A DNA stretch of 64,000 nt from Monilinia fructicola (Eukaryota; Ascomycota; Leotiomycetes; Helotiales; Sclerotiniaceae): the NCBI GenBank assembly GCA_008692225.1, contig VICG01000001.1:186001-250000 (forward strand). The letters run 5' to 3'. The translations under genes were made by a program, and so were the position numbers. Below are positions 50,260-61,600 of this stretch, in pieces; within the stretch, counting starts at the first letter, position 1, and every line of letters starts with the position of its first letter. The notes under the pieces were generated by a model. The model was not told the DNA's origin, did not search any database, and saw only the letters and a program-made list of their open reading frames with translations.

Positions 50260-50910
50260 ATGTGGACAAATCCTCGAGTTCCCTCTCCAAAAATGTGGTC
50301 ACCAACCAATCCTCCACCTCAATCTTCACACCGTTCTTCTCAATCCCAAGCTAATATACAAGCTCAATTCCAACCACTTTCTCCCTTATCTCCCACCTCC
50401 CCCGTGGGAACATTTTCAGCCCCCACCCAGAAATTAAAAAATCAAGGAAAGAGAGTTGCGCAGATTGTCAAATTGAAGCCGGAATTCGTCGACAAGTATA
50501 AAGAGTGCCATGCGAAAGTCTGGCCCGAGGTATTGAAACAGATCAAAGATTGCTGCATTGAAGATTGTACGTTGACTTGACACGCCGCTTCGTTGTTCCG
50601 AGGTTCCGGAGAGAAGTGCGGTGCGCTGCGCTGCGGTGCGGGCTGCGGGATGCCTTGGATGTGATGACTGACGAGAGAGATATAGATGCTATATACCATG
50701 ACCCGGATACCAATATCCTCTTCGCAACGTTCAAATATGTGGGTTATGATTATGCTGGGGATATGGAAAAGATGAAGGAGAATCCAAAGGTTAGGGAGTG
50801 GTGGAAAATGACGGATTCTTATCAAAGAGACTTTGGTGGAAGGGAGTAAAGGAAGTACGGATGAGAGGGGGTGGTGGAAGGGAGTTGAGGAGGTATTCTA
50901 TGCCGCTTGA
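50260..50910 (+). CDS. L-rhamnose mutarotase family protein (RhaM/DUF718), two exons, one apparent indel
   Basis: These dimeric ferredoxin-like-fold enzymes interconvert the alpha and beta anomers of L-rhamnose. Exons are 50260-50566 and 50686-50910, joined across a 119-nt intron (GTACGT...TAG). A Pro/Ser/Gln-rich N terminus of about 65 residues precedes the conserved domain: RVAQIVKLKPEFVDKYKECH, KVWPEVLKQIKDCCIEDYAI, YHDPDTNILFATFKYVGYD, MEKMKENPKVREWWKMTD. The C terminus should read YQETLVEGSK...WWKGVEEVFYAA; this needs one fewer A in the A3 run at about 50823-50825, and the total exon length of 532 nt (3n+1) agrees. Predicted length is 176 aa. Without the correction the protein ends early at QRDFGGRE. 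Confidence 0.9.
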
Positions 50911-52041
50911 TTGGAGATGGGGGGATTGTGAGGGTGTGAGGGTGTGAAGATGTGAGAGGAAGGGAAGACTAAAAGAGGTTTACGGAACTGCCGGGTGGGA
51001 TGGGGAGGAAACCAGTAGGCGCGGACATCTTGGAGGATGAAAAGGACAAAGAATGAAAGGCATATATGATTGAAGTCAAGACTTGAAGGAGGAGGAAATC
51101 AAGAGGAGCCTTGAAATTTCAGGATGATATGAATTGATACGAAATGAAATGATATGATATGACATGACATGAAACAGATGCAATGGAATAGGTCGAAGAA
51201 AACGGTTATGAAACGATGTGAAATACAATGATTCAATGATTCAATGATTCAATGATTCAATGATTCAATGATTCAATGATTCAATGATTCAATGATTCAA
51301 TGATTCAATGATTCAATGATTCAATGATTCAATGATTCAATGATTCAATGATTCAATGATTCAATGATGTAAATGTCAAATCCTCCCCTTTCTTGTTTCC
51401 ACGTCTCGCTTCTCTTGGATGCTATTATATATTCAATATGTCCTTTAATGTCTCCTAACTTGTACCTGGCCCCTTCAACTTCTATCTAATCAATAAGACC
51501 ACTCCCACTCAAAACAAACACAACGACCTCGGGAACCTTAGAACCAGTCAGTACATCACAAGAAGATGCATTTCCAGCTTCAGTATATCACATCTAAACA
51601 TTCTACAAGTAAACAGATCACATTGACGTAAAAAAACAACCTTGGAAAGATCCAATGCCGAACGGAAGTATCCTTGAGAGCCCTGGAGTCGAGCTCTTTA
51701 CCCCATTGGGCTTAGCTTTTAGAATTATGTCATAGACAAGAATCTCAAGGAGCTTCCAAGCTCCGAAGCTTCAAACGATTGAGAGAAGAGTACTTACCTG
51801 GTGTTCTGCTTCTGTTATACGTTCCAATTCAAACACCACATATCTTTGATTAACCATATCTATACCTGCATAATTCGAATTCAACCTACTCGAGTAGTAA
51901 TTATTCATCATTCAGCAACTAACTGCATCACAAACTCATCACCACCATCTCATCAAGCCTCCGCACATTCGGACCCCTCGTTGAAAATAAAACCCACCCA
52001 TCTCATCTAGGCTTTAGCTACAAACCTGCATCCATCTCACC
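50911..52041. other. Spacer with an ATGATTCA minisatellite
   Basis: Apart from the minisatellite listed separately, no gene or structured element is seen. The last ~200 bp are C/A-rich and probably the leader of the thioredoxin-like gene. Confidence 0.45.
51226..51368 (+). repeat. (ATGATTCA)n minisatellite, about 18 perfect units
   Basis: An 8-bp unit repeated without visible variation for about 143 bp in the 3' flank of the rhamnose mutarotase gene. Confidence 0.98.
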
Positions 52042-52710
52042 ATGCTCCCTCTAAAACGCATCCCACTTTCGCTCCCCAGACCCGCAAGACCAGCACTTCT
52101 TTCCCTCTCAAGAACATCTCCACAGAGAACGAGACAATTCACCAGCACCCCCCAAACCCAAGATCAGAACAGAATATACACCCCGTAAGCACCCCCGGTT
52201 CCTCGTCGGCAACCCCCAAACTAATCCGTCCGCTCCCCCGCGCCCCCCAGAGTCCGCTACCCCCGCCGACCTCGCAACCTACATCTCTCAACCTCGACCA
52301 GCACGGCCAAACGCTCCTCACCCTCTGGACGACATCCTACTGCTCCTCTTGCAAGACGGTTGCTCCGCTGATGCGGAAGGTGATTGAGGAGGGGGTGGGG
52401 GGAAGGAGGGCGGGGTGCTCTTTGTCAAGGTTGAGTATGATGCGCCGGATGTGATGGGGGAGGGTTTGGGGTTGAGGTATATGGTTCGGAGCGTGCCGAC
52501 GCTGGTGGGGTTTTTGGAGGGGGAGGTGATGGGTGGGGGTGCGGGATTGGGCGCGGGGGAAAGGTTGGGCGCTGCGGATATCCAGAGGTTGGGGAGGGAA
52601 GGGTTGGAAGAGTGGGTGAGGGGGGGGCGAGCCGGGGGAGAGAGTGGCGGGAGGGACACCCGGGGGGCGAGGGGCTGTTTGGGGGGTTGTGGAAGGGGTG
52701 GGGAAAATAA
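52042..52710 (+). CDS. Mitochondrial thioredoxin-like protein (CSSC), two exons, several apparent indels
   Basis: Exon 1 (52042-52184) encodes MLPLKRIPLSLPRPARPALL and a long Arg/Ser/Thr-rich, acid-free stretch typical of a mitochondrial presequence. After a 66-nt intron (GTAAGC...CAG) exon 2 carries the thioredoxin core: LLTLWTTSYCSSCKTVAPLM (redox site C-S-S-C), then VLFVKVEYDAPD, RYMVRSVPTLVGFLEGE (cis-Pro loop SVPT) and LGREGLEEWV. The core spans at least three frames. A G6 run near 52398 must be G7 to join VIEEGVGG to KEGGVLFVKV; other indels lie near 52285 and after EEWVR (about 52,620), so the C terminus (perhaps ...GLFGGLWKGWGK at 52,710) is provisional. The function is probably disulfide or glutathione-type redox chemistry in the mitochondrion; the exact homologue is not identified. 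Confidence 0.7.
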
Positions 52711-52755
52711 GGGGGTGATGTCGTTGTGGTTGTGCTTATGGTTATGGCATGCGTG

Positions 52756-53076
52756 TCATTGGTCGAGATAGATGTATATACCCCGAATCGAAAACTTGAA
52801 CAAAAACAAGCCGTGCGTGATCCACGCCAGGTACACGCGCTCCAGCAAATCGCCAGCAACCCAACCAATCACCTTGACAGAAAATTCATCGCCCAACCCA
52901 CAGACTCCCCCCTGCGCAAGAGCATCCGGCCATACCAAGATCGACACCAAAGCGAAAATGATTGTCAAGCTGTTCGTTCCAGAAATCTTGTTTCCCGATC
53001 CTTTCGGCCATTTGACGTCTGGGTGGATCATGTCTTCATCACGGAGCAGAGCATCTCCTCTGTGGAACATTGGCAT
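52756..53076 (-). CDS. Possible small membrane protein, 106 aa
   Basis: A minus-strand frame convergent with the thioredoxin-like gene. It contains a hydrophobic helix-like segment (about residues 38-56, SLTIIFALVSILVWPDALA) and a second one (VIGWVAG...YLAWITHGLFLF). No family is recognised. The opposite strand is also open here (52,726-53,106), so one of the two is a shadow; the hydrophobic pattern makes the minus strand slightly more plausible. Confidence 0.3.
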   Translation of the reverse strand: MPMFHRGDALLRDEDMIHPDVKWPKGSGNKISGTNSLTIIFALVSILVWPDALAQGGVCGLGDEFSVKVIGWVAGDLLERVYLAWITHGLFLFKFSIRGIYIYLDQ

Positions 53077-53330
53077 AATATGACGATCATCGAGGCGAAA
53101 GTGTAACCGTCAGCCTGCCTGCCTTGTTTGATATGTATAGTGTGGTACTCGTGTTATTCGAGAGGTCACCTTAAGCTGGGTTTGTCAGGTGGGCGAGGAG
53201 GGAGATGGGGGGGAGGGAGGGGGGGTTATGGAGGTTGGGATGAGTGGTGGGTGATATGGGGGGTGAGGAAATGATTGGGTTTTGGAGGTGATGGGAAGAG
53301 ATACGAGTAATGTACACGCAAGAAGATATT

Positions 53331-53756
53331 TCAACGAGCGACTTGATCTCCTGCTCGCTCATTCATAGAGTCGGATGCGGAAATCTGTTTGTGCATGCAT
53401 GGAATGAATTGAGATGGGTGTGATGTTAACGAGAGATAGATAGGTGTTGGGCTTGTGGAGAGAGATGGGATGTTCTGGTATATTGGGTACTCTTGGGCTT
53501 TGTTTATTGAATTTGGAATGTGGTGAGTTTCTGCATGGCGGGGTAATAGGGAGGGGATGCTGGTATTGATAGGAATGGGTATGGTTAGATTTGAGGATGT
53601 GGCTGTTGATAGGGAGTCATGGGGAGGATGCTTCCATGTAGCAAGGAATATTGAGGATTGGTTGTGTATAGCAAGAGATTTTGACAAGAGAGTGGCTCCC
53701 AAATTGTCACTTCTGAAGTATAAAGTCGTCGAATTGAAACTGTGAGACATTGACAC
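53331..53756 (-). CDS. Possible hypothetical protein, 141 aa
   Basis: An open frame with mixed N-terminal composition (MSMSHSFNSTTLYFRSDNLG) and a Ser/Thr/Pro/Ile-rich remainder. There is no domain or splice evidence, and it could be non-coding. Confidence 0.15.
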   Translation of the reverse strand: MSMSHSFNSTTLYFRSDNLGATLLSKSLAIHNQSSIFLATWKHPPHDSLSTATSSNLTIPIPINTSIPSLLPRHAETHHIPNSINKAQEYPIYQNIPSLSTSPTPIYLSLTSHPSQFIPCMHKQISASDSMNERAGDQVAR

Positions 53757-56111
53757 TTCATAGAAGAGGGAGACTCATATCACGTACGAAGCCGATCCGT
53801 GAGGATCTCGGATGTCTCGGCCGGATGTCGTATCACACTGCCAAAGAAGGTTGCGAGGATCTTTAGCCACTCGATCTTATATTGCATCGCAACAAAAGAA
53901 GCCTCTGGAATAAAATAGTCGGATTTTAGTAAATGCATATGCACTATGCGTGCAAATACCTCGCTACAATGCATGCACTGTACATTGACTCAACTTCTCA
54001 AACGATGGACGGACGGACATCTTGTCGCATCAAAGAATAGAGAAACGCAGTATTACCCCGGGAATTTTTGGTCCGCGCCGTATTGTCCGAAGAGCAGTGA
54101 TTGGAATCCGGGGTATTTAAATGATACGATGTTTCAGAAACGGTGCGGCGTGGAAAGATGTATTTTATGTAAGATGTCAGATTTGAGTAGCAATTGAGGC
54201 TGTTTTCGGTAAAAACAAGGAGGGGAAGTTGGCGACCCATGTTGCAGAACTGATACGCTCGAATCTCGATCAGCTGGATATTGTACAGAAGATTATTCCC
54301 CTCCAGTAAAATATCCCCCCCGGCACAACAAGTATGTTGCAGCCCATACCGTTGAAGATTTATAGCGATCACGCCTTTGAGAAAGATGTGAATGAAGTCA
54401 ATTGTACATGTACGGTGATGCACTCACGAGAATGTTGAATCACTAGACGTGAATCGCGCATCGAGGATAGGGCCTCGTGAAGAAATAGTCCATTCTTGTA
54501 CATCCACGTCAAGCTCAGGACATTGTATATCTTCTCACACGAGATGCGAAGAAGTACCGACCGGTATGCCCAAACGATATCACACCTCGGATCAGATAGT
54601 CCCAAGCCCCCACCGCAACGCAGGTAAGGACGAAGTAAGAAGTTCGTTAACGAATGTCATTATCATACCCGTATCCTTCGTAAGACATTCAAGCCAACAA
54701 GCTCGATGCCGTCGAGAGCGGGACACGCGCGTTATCTAGCAAATCCATATTTGAATCGAGTTTGACTGGATTGATGCCTTGTAGTAGGATGCATATGATG
54801 AGGTGATCTCGACTCAAGGTTCAAGGGTCCTGGTGGTTTTGGGTTGCCTATGAGATACAAGTGGCCCAAAATCCAAGAGATCTTCAAAAAAGCTTCTATC
54901 GCTTGGTTTGCATTTAGCCCGTAGCTTAAACGTATGTGGCTTCATAGTTGCCCGGGCTACACAACTATTCTCCAGGTAGGAATAAGGACAAGGAGAAATC
55001 CTACTCATGCATTGTAAAGTAATCACTTGCTTACCTGAACAGTTCATCCTTTGGTATCATCCATCCTCTTGTAAAACTAACACGAGCCTACTGAAATCTA
55101 GCAACGTTAAACTTACATTGACTTGAAAGCATATTCCCACTTTTCAATATCAATAGCAAATCAAAGGATCACAATCGCTCCAATGGGGGGCGCTATCTTA
55201 CCTCCTTTATCGATACATGTCTTAGAATCCACTCCCCTGGTATATTGGTATCCATCTACTTGTCAAATCTCTACTGTCCGGTACAGTCTGTACTCCGTAC
55301 AGGACTGCGGTTCTGTACCCCATATGTCCGTCCTGCCTTACAGTAAGTACAGTAGCACTTCAGGGTCCTCTTATTCTTGCACCAAGATGACCTTTTCACG
55401 GTAGCTGCTACGCTGATCTGGTTAACCTTGCTAATCTTCACATTTTCTATTGGATTTGAAGGTTTGTCGTCATTGAAGATAATCCTCCAGCTAATCAAGA
55501 CTACACCGCTTAAGCATGAGTACATGGAGATTATTACGATTAGGTGATGAAGGGGCGATTGTCTCTTAGTTTGCCCTTACCACCATACACTCACTAATCA
55601 CTATATATACTGGATAAAAGTATAAAAAAGTATTTTGTACATTCAACTTGGAATCCCTCAAATAGTTACAGGTTCTTTCCTCTTTCTTATCGCCTGTACT
55701 TGTACTCATTGGTATAATTATTGTTTGCATTAGTATCAAGAAACCTCCGATAGAGAAAGATCTTCAGTCTTAGAACTATATCTATCCAAAGTATATGAGA
55801 GTCAGTTTTCTGCCATTCTGACTCCTCGAGCTCGTGATCCTTCGCTGTCTACAACCCTACAACATTCATATTCCTTATATTCCTTTGAATCATACCTATT
55901 TTTACACTCCTTTCGTAGAAGTCCTCGTCTTATTCTTCTGATTCATTATTCATTACCCATCATTCACCTATTCACTCGCAAGACCTCTTAACTTTTTCAG
56001 CCAGCCTCCTTGAAAAGGCTGGTGAAACCCGTTCGCTTCAAAATCGGAACATCTCCATAACTTGGATATGGTAGATTGATCTTTTCTCCTCCTTTTCATA
56101 CGCCCATTGAG
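53757..56111. promoter_or_regulatory. Long spacer and 5' leader of the MFS gene
   Basis: No recognisable gene. A GTACAGTCTGTACTCCGTACAG-like palindromic patch lies at about 55,280-55,300. The 400 bp before 56,112 are pyrimidine-rich, consistent with a long 5' leader. Confidence 0.4.
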
Positions 56112-58600
56112 ATGGGCGACGATCCCGATACAGAAGTATCCCCTCGGGGGTTGCCCTCAGATCCACGCTCATTTTTCGCTCGAGACTCTGCTTCAAACTC
56201 CCCGGCAAATGAAAAGGAAGACGGAGATTTGGAGGGCTCCGATGCCAAACTTCGACCTTCGAAATGGAGTATGGGGATTTTAAATGTGCCTGATACTCAT
56301 GAAGTTCCTGGTGAGGCCCTCAGGCTTCTACTCATCTCATTCAATATCTAATGAATTAATCTCCTAGGCTCGATCCTCCTCCTCACGGGAAAACGAAACG
56401 AACCCTTAGGTTTGCGAGATGCGCCGGCTAGAACTTCAACGTCTTCCCTTCCACCGCAAACTCCATATGATAGAAGTCGTTCAGCATCCACTTGGTCTGA
56501 AAAGAAATTGACAAAAGATGGGTCGACAGTTTTGGATCCCCAACCGGAGGAATCTAGCAATGATCCTCTTAATTGGCCAGTGTGGAGAAGAGATGCGGCA
56601 CTACTTTCCCTGGGACTATATTGCATGTTGGGAGGTGGCATGACACCAATTTTAGCTGCCGGGTTCACCAATGTTGCATCTACGTACGACGTAACAACTG
56701 CCGATGTTGCACTTACAACCGGACTGTATATGATGGGTCTCGGAATCGGTTCAGTATTTGCTTCACCGACAGCAATTCTATACGGAAAACGGCCAGTGTA
56801 CCTTGGTGGAGCAATTCTTTTTATCCTCTCTTGTATATGGTGCGCTCTTTCACCTAATTATATTTCTCTGCTCATAGCCAGGATCGTCCAGGGTATAGCA
56901 CTTAGTCCAGTCGAATGTTTACCATCTGCTACAATCGCCGAGATATTCTTTTTACACGAACGTGCTTATCGTATTGGAATTTATACCTTGTTGCTTCTTG
57001 GAGGAAAAAATTTGGTACCACTGGTCAGCGCTGCAATTATCCAAACACTCGGTTGGAGATGGGTGTTTTGGGTTGTTACTATGATTGGTGGCTTTTGTTG
57101 GATACTTCTTTTCTTTTTTGTTCCCGAAACCTTCTGGGATCGAACACCACGACCTAAAAGAGCACGATCTAGAAGTCGAAGTCGAAAGGGCTCTAACATA
57201 TCACAAATAATCCATCAACTCGGATCGCTCAGACGTTCGTCATCCAAAGTGGATGTATCTCACCAATTGGATGGAGCTGAAGGAGATTCGCAGCCGATAA
57301 GATCTCCAACGGTACAGATCAGACCAGCCGAACCAACTCGCAGTTTGCATATCGGTTTCGTTCCGGATGATTTGAATTCAGATACAACTTCCACGAAGAA
57401 TGACGAAGACAAAGATAGCGAACAGGATAAAGATGCTATTACTCGGTCTACAAGTCCTCTCGCTAGACCCAACCCCTTAGAGCAACCGCATGGTGAGAAG
57501 CGATGTTCTTGGATCACTATCATATTAGACTAATAATATTTTGCATAGCACGAGTATCATTTGATCCCAATTCTACTCGACCGACGACTCGTGACCATGA
57601 CTTCGAACATCAGGTCGAATCTTCGATTCCGGTACCCATCTTCAATTCACCTTACCATCACGACATTGACAGGTCAGGGGAAACTTATGTCGACCGAGGG
57701 CGTTCCATTGAAAGAGCTCGTCCAAATCCAACACTTCCGGACATCGAATCCGGGGCTTCACTCCGTGAGCTATCCTTAGGGCCACAATATACCCGCGAAC
57801 TTCGAGAAGCTCCAAGGCAGACATTCATACAACAATTAAAGGTCTGGAACGGTCGATTGAGTAAAGATAGATGGCTTTTAGTAGCCATTCGTCCCTTCAT
57901 TCTTTTCACATACCCAGCTGTTTTATGGTCCTCTGTTGTATACGCCTGTTCAATAGGTTGGCTCATCGTTCTCTCTGAATCTGTCGCTGTTATCTACCGG
58001 ACAAAAGAAACTTATAACTTCTCTGCTCTCTCAACCGGGTTGGTATATCTCTCGCCGTTTATCGGCGGTGTACTAGGTACAGCTGTTGCAGGCAAAGTAA
58101 GCGATGTTATTGTTCGCGCCATGTCTCGTCGCAATGGAGGTCTCTATGAGCCCGAATTCCGTCTCATCATGGCCGCACCTGTCGCCATCACGACTGTTAT
58201 CGGCCTTATGGGCTTCGGCTGGTCCGCTCAAGTTCACGATAATTGGATTGTCCCTACGATTTTCTTCGGTATCATCTCCTTTGGCTGTTCTCTTGGCTCG
58301 ACCACGGCCATCACATTTTGTGTGGATAGTTATAGACAGTATGCGGGAGAAGCATTGGTGACATTGAATTTCAGTAAAAATATATTTCATGGACTGGTTT
58401 TCAGTTTATTCTTTACGGGGTGGTTGCAGAGGAGTGGAAGTAAGAGTGTCTTTATTTGGCTGGGGGTTCTTCAACTGATATTGATGGCGGCGAGTATACC
58501 GATGTATATTTGGGGGAAAAGAGCGAGGATGTGGACGGTGAGGAAGAATTGGATTGAAAGGTTTGGTGAGAGATGGGGGAAACCAAGCCGCAAGGAATGA
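56112..58600 (+). CDS. Major facilitator superfamily transporter (DHA1-like) with long central loop, three exons
   Basis: Exons are 56112-56310, 56368-57492 and 57549-58600 (introns of 57 nt, GTGAGG...TAG, and 56 nt, GTGAGA...TAG), giving 791 aa with no frameshift. Twelve membrane segments are expected: six in residues about 155-320 (LNWPVWRRDAALLSLGLYCM, the GKRPVYLGG motif between TM2 and TM3, LIARIVQGIALSPVECLPSA) and six from about 550 (LVAIRPFILFTYPAVLWSSV onward). The two halves are joined by a Ser/Arg/Asp-rich cytosolic loop of about 230 residues. This layout fits fungal DHA1-type drug/polyamine/nutrient H+ antiporters; the substrate cannot be told. The start ATG (MGDDPDTEVSP) is preceded by an in-frame TTG-initiated stretch that I do not use. 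Confidence 0.92.
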
Positions 58601-61600
58601 AAATGGCGGAAGGCACGACGATCAAGATGTGACGAAACGAAGGATCGAATTTGCATTCATGGTTTAGCGACGGAGTTCCTGTTTCACATGAAAGGGGGGG
58701 TTAGAGCTCGTTACAGCCGGTGTCAACTGTCCGGTTTCTTTTTAGAATGTTTCAGTGGTTCGCATTGGTGGCTCGGTTTGGATCAGAGCATGATTGGATT
58801 GATGGGCTGAAACTGGATGGGAGAAATTGCGATACATTGATGCGCACGAGTTTATAATACATGCTTGGGAAGTGCGGGGCGGGGCGGGGCGGCGCGGCAA
58901 GGAGTTTACATTATACCACGTGTTTGTTTTGACGAGATGAGATGAGATGAGATGACCTACGATACCTAGTGCGCAGATTAGAATCATGATGAATGAACTT
59001 TCTCTTACCATTTTTGTTTTGAAGATAGTCCGTGAGTGACTGGGTGAGTGAGTGGGCGAATGAGCGGATAAACGAGATTCACGCAGCGAGGCGGTTTCAA
59101 AAGGGAGTAGTGACGTGCCACGCATCTCTACATCCAAGAACCCAACCGAATGTTTCACCCTCCTTGATTGATGACTTTGAGGGGTTCGCTGATGGCTTGT
59201 GATGTGGAGTGGTGATGATGATGATTGATGTTGAGAAATTGGATGAACTCTCTCTCGGTTCGATCATTATTACTTTGATGGGGGGAGGGTGGCCGCGTGG
59301 GTCTCGCTGATTTCTTGGTGCGGTGGTTTAGTGGATTGATGCGACGAGGGAGGTTGTTATGATAGTTGAAAATGTGTTGGGGTGTTGGGGATTTTGTTTG
59401 CTGGGTGAGAAGAAGGAGGGTATGGGTGTTTTGGGTAAGGGGTTGGATGTCTCGCGTGGTTATGTAGAGACGGTCGTTGGTGGATATGTTGGCACTGTGG
59501 TTGATGTCTCGAGTCTTGGGATTCTCGGTCGGGTGATCTTGGGGGTTTGCGGGTGTGGAGTTGGGGGTTTGGGCAAGGAGAGTGGGTGGGAGGTGATTCG
59601 ATGGTGAGTTTGAGTGTTTGTGGTGTTTGCTGGGTCGTATTGAAGATGTGTTTATTGGGTTGAAAGCACGCTCGCCTTTCACCCGGTTCCATGTATACGT
59701 ATCAGTATTCTGGCTCAAAACTAGCGGATTATTGGTTGAATGTGTTTCTGGCATTGTGTGCAGATAGGGGTGGTGGAGATGATAGTGAGATGGTGATATC
59801 TCTTCTTGATTTTTAGAGAGTTAGGGTGGAAACTGATGTTGTATCTTCAATTACGGTCATAGTTACTCGTCCACTCGATCTTTTCAATGTTGACTTGACT
59901 TGACTTGATCTTGTCTCATCACGCCGTATGGTAGTTGTGGGTAGGTTGGTCCTGTAGATACTGAGGTTTTGCGTTTACTGTTTGCAAGTTTGGTGGGGGA
60001 TTGGTTTGGGGAAGGATGACGGGAGGCGAGAATGCGGATCTGGATTTTGGGGGGGATTAGATCAATGGAGTGAGTGTTCATGAGGGGTAACTTTGTGCAT
60101 CTGGATAGCGGAAAATTGGAGAATATTTGAGAGGTTGAGTGAACATCTGATATGAGGGACATAACAAGAATTAAGTATTGTAGGGGCTGTTGCCATCCAG
60201 TCATTCTTGGATTGAGCATTAGTCTTACCATGGTATCTATTCACCGATATATGTTTGAGAACATAGGAGACGGTATTTTGAAATTGTAAATCGCTTCATT
60301 GATGATTCGTTGGTTCTGTAGCATGGTCGTAGAATCGAATTGGATCACGATGAAAGATTATGATCAAGAAAGGACAAGGCGGTAATGTGATGTACGTGAA
60401 ATTTCAGGTAGAGGAACTAGATTGGGATGAAGAAAGGGTGGAATAATCTCACCTGAACATTTCAAATTCAAGCTACTTGCTTGAGGTCATTCAACTGATC
60501 TGAAGAGACGTATCAGAAAATTCGACGGTGAAAGGACTCACACTATCGTTGTTCTTGGAGTTGTAAAAATACTTCTACTCCCAAGTGTAGAGACCACCAA
60601 ATGATCTTGCCATTCACATCTCACCTAGTCCCATTGTGTCCATGATGGTGGATCGGTAGGATTCAAGACAAGGGTAAGTACGTAGAGACTTATGTGCATG
60701 GAAGTGCATAAGTTGTACCGTATGTGGTGGACTTAAATGATGTCTCGACGGATGAGGGCCGGGTTGAGGGGAGGAAGGGTGGATTTCTGAGCAAGAAAGT
60801 GAGAATCACAGGCTCGTCCGGCGAATCGGAATAAAAGAATCCATAGTTCTATTCAATATTAACCCCGGTTTCATTATACGAGTTGCGAAAATACAATTAT
60901 TGAGAGTGTGAGCTTTGAATTCCATCATTACAGTAGTGATTCCTCGCTTATATTACTTGTATTACTTGTAGAGTAGCTGATGAGGTGAAAGCGAGTTGTC
61001 AAACCATTCATGGACCTGAGAGACTTTCACATGGCTCCAGTTTAAATCATAGGGTCAGTGTCTGAAGAAGTTTGTATTGCTATCATCAACAATCTGTGAG
61101 GATCCAGGCTTATGCGGAAGCAAACGTGTTAGAATAATATGACAAGAGAAATATTAATTGGGGGAGTTTTGTTGTCCAATTTTATGACTGTCGTTTCTCT
61201 CTATCGTGGTCGGGAGATCAGATGATGGATTGAATACTATTATTATTAATCCCCAGGTTTCACTTTTAGGCTTAAAATTGCAGGAGAGTGTGATTGCCGA
61301 CCAATTAATCTCCTTGTTCACTTGTGTGTGTGTGTCTCAACGGCGAGCCCACGGTGGCGCTTCATTCCCTGGGTTGCATTTGGGGCTCACTAACGCGTCT
61401 GGCTATGTTCTCTTATATATAGGTGTTGAAGGTTGTTGATATTATACTCCGTGAAAGAGGGTGAAGTGTGGTGTGATTTGGTCGGATAGCGGAGTAAATG
61501 ATTAGTTAATGCATAAGTCCAAAGTGAAAAGGTGGAAATGTTTGGCCGGAATAGAGAAAGTAGGGGGTTCGGTAAGGGGACGTAAGTAGTCAAAATTATC

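Noticed and set aside
59155..60231. Pro/Thr/His-rich minus-strand frames after the MFS gene
   Set aside because: Several phases are open with the same biased composition and none has a domain or splice support.
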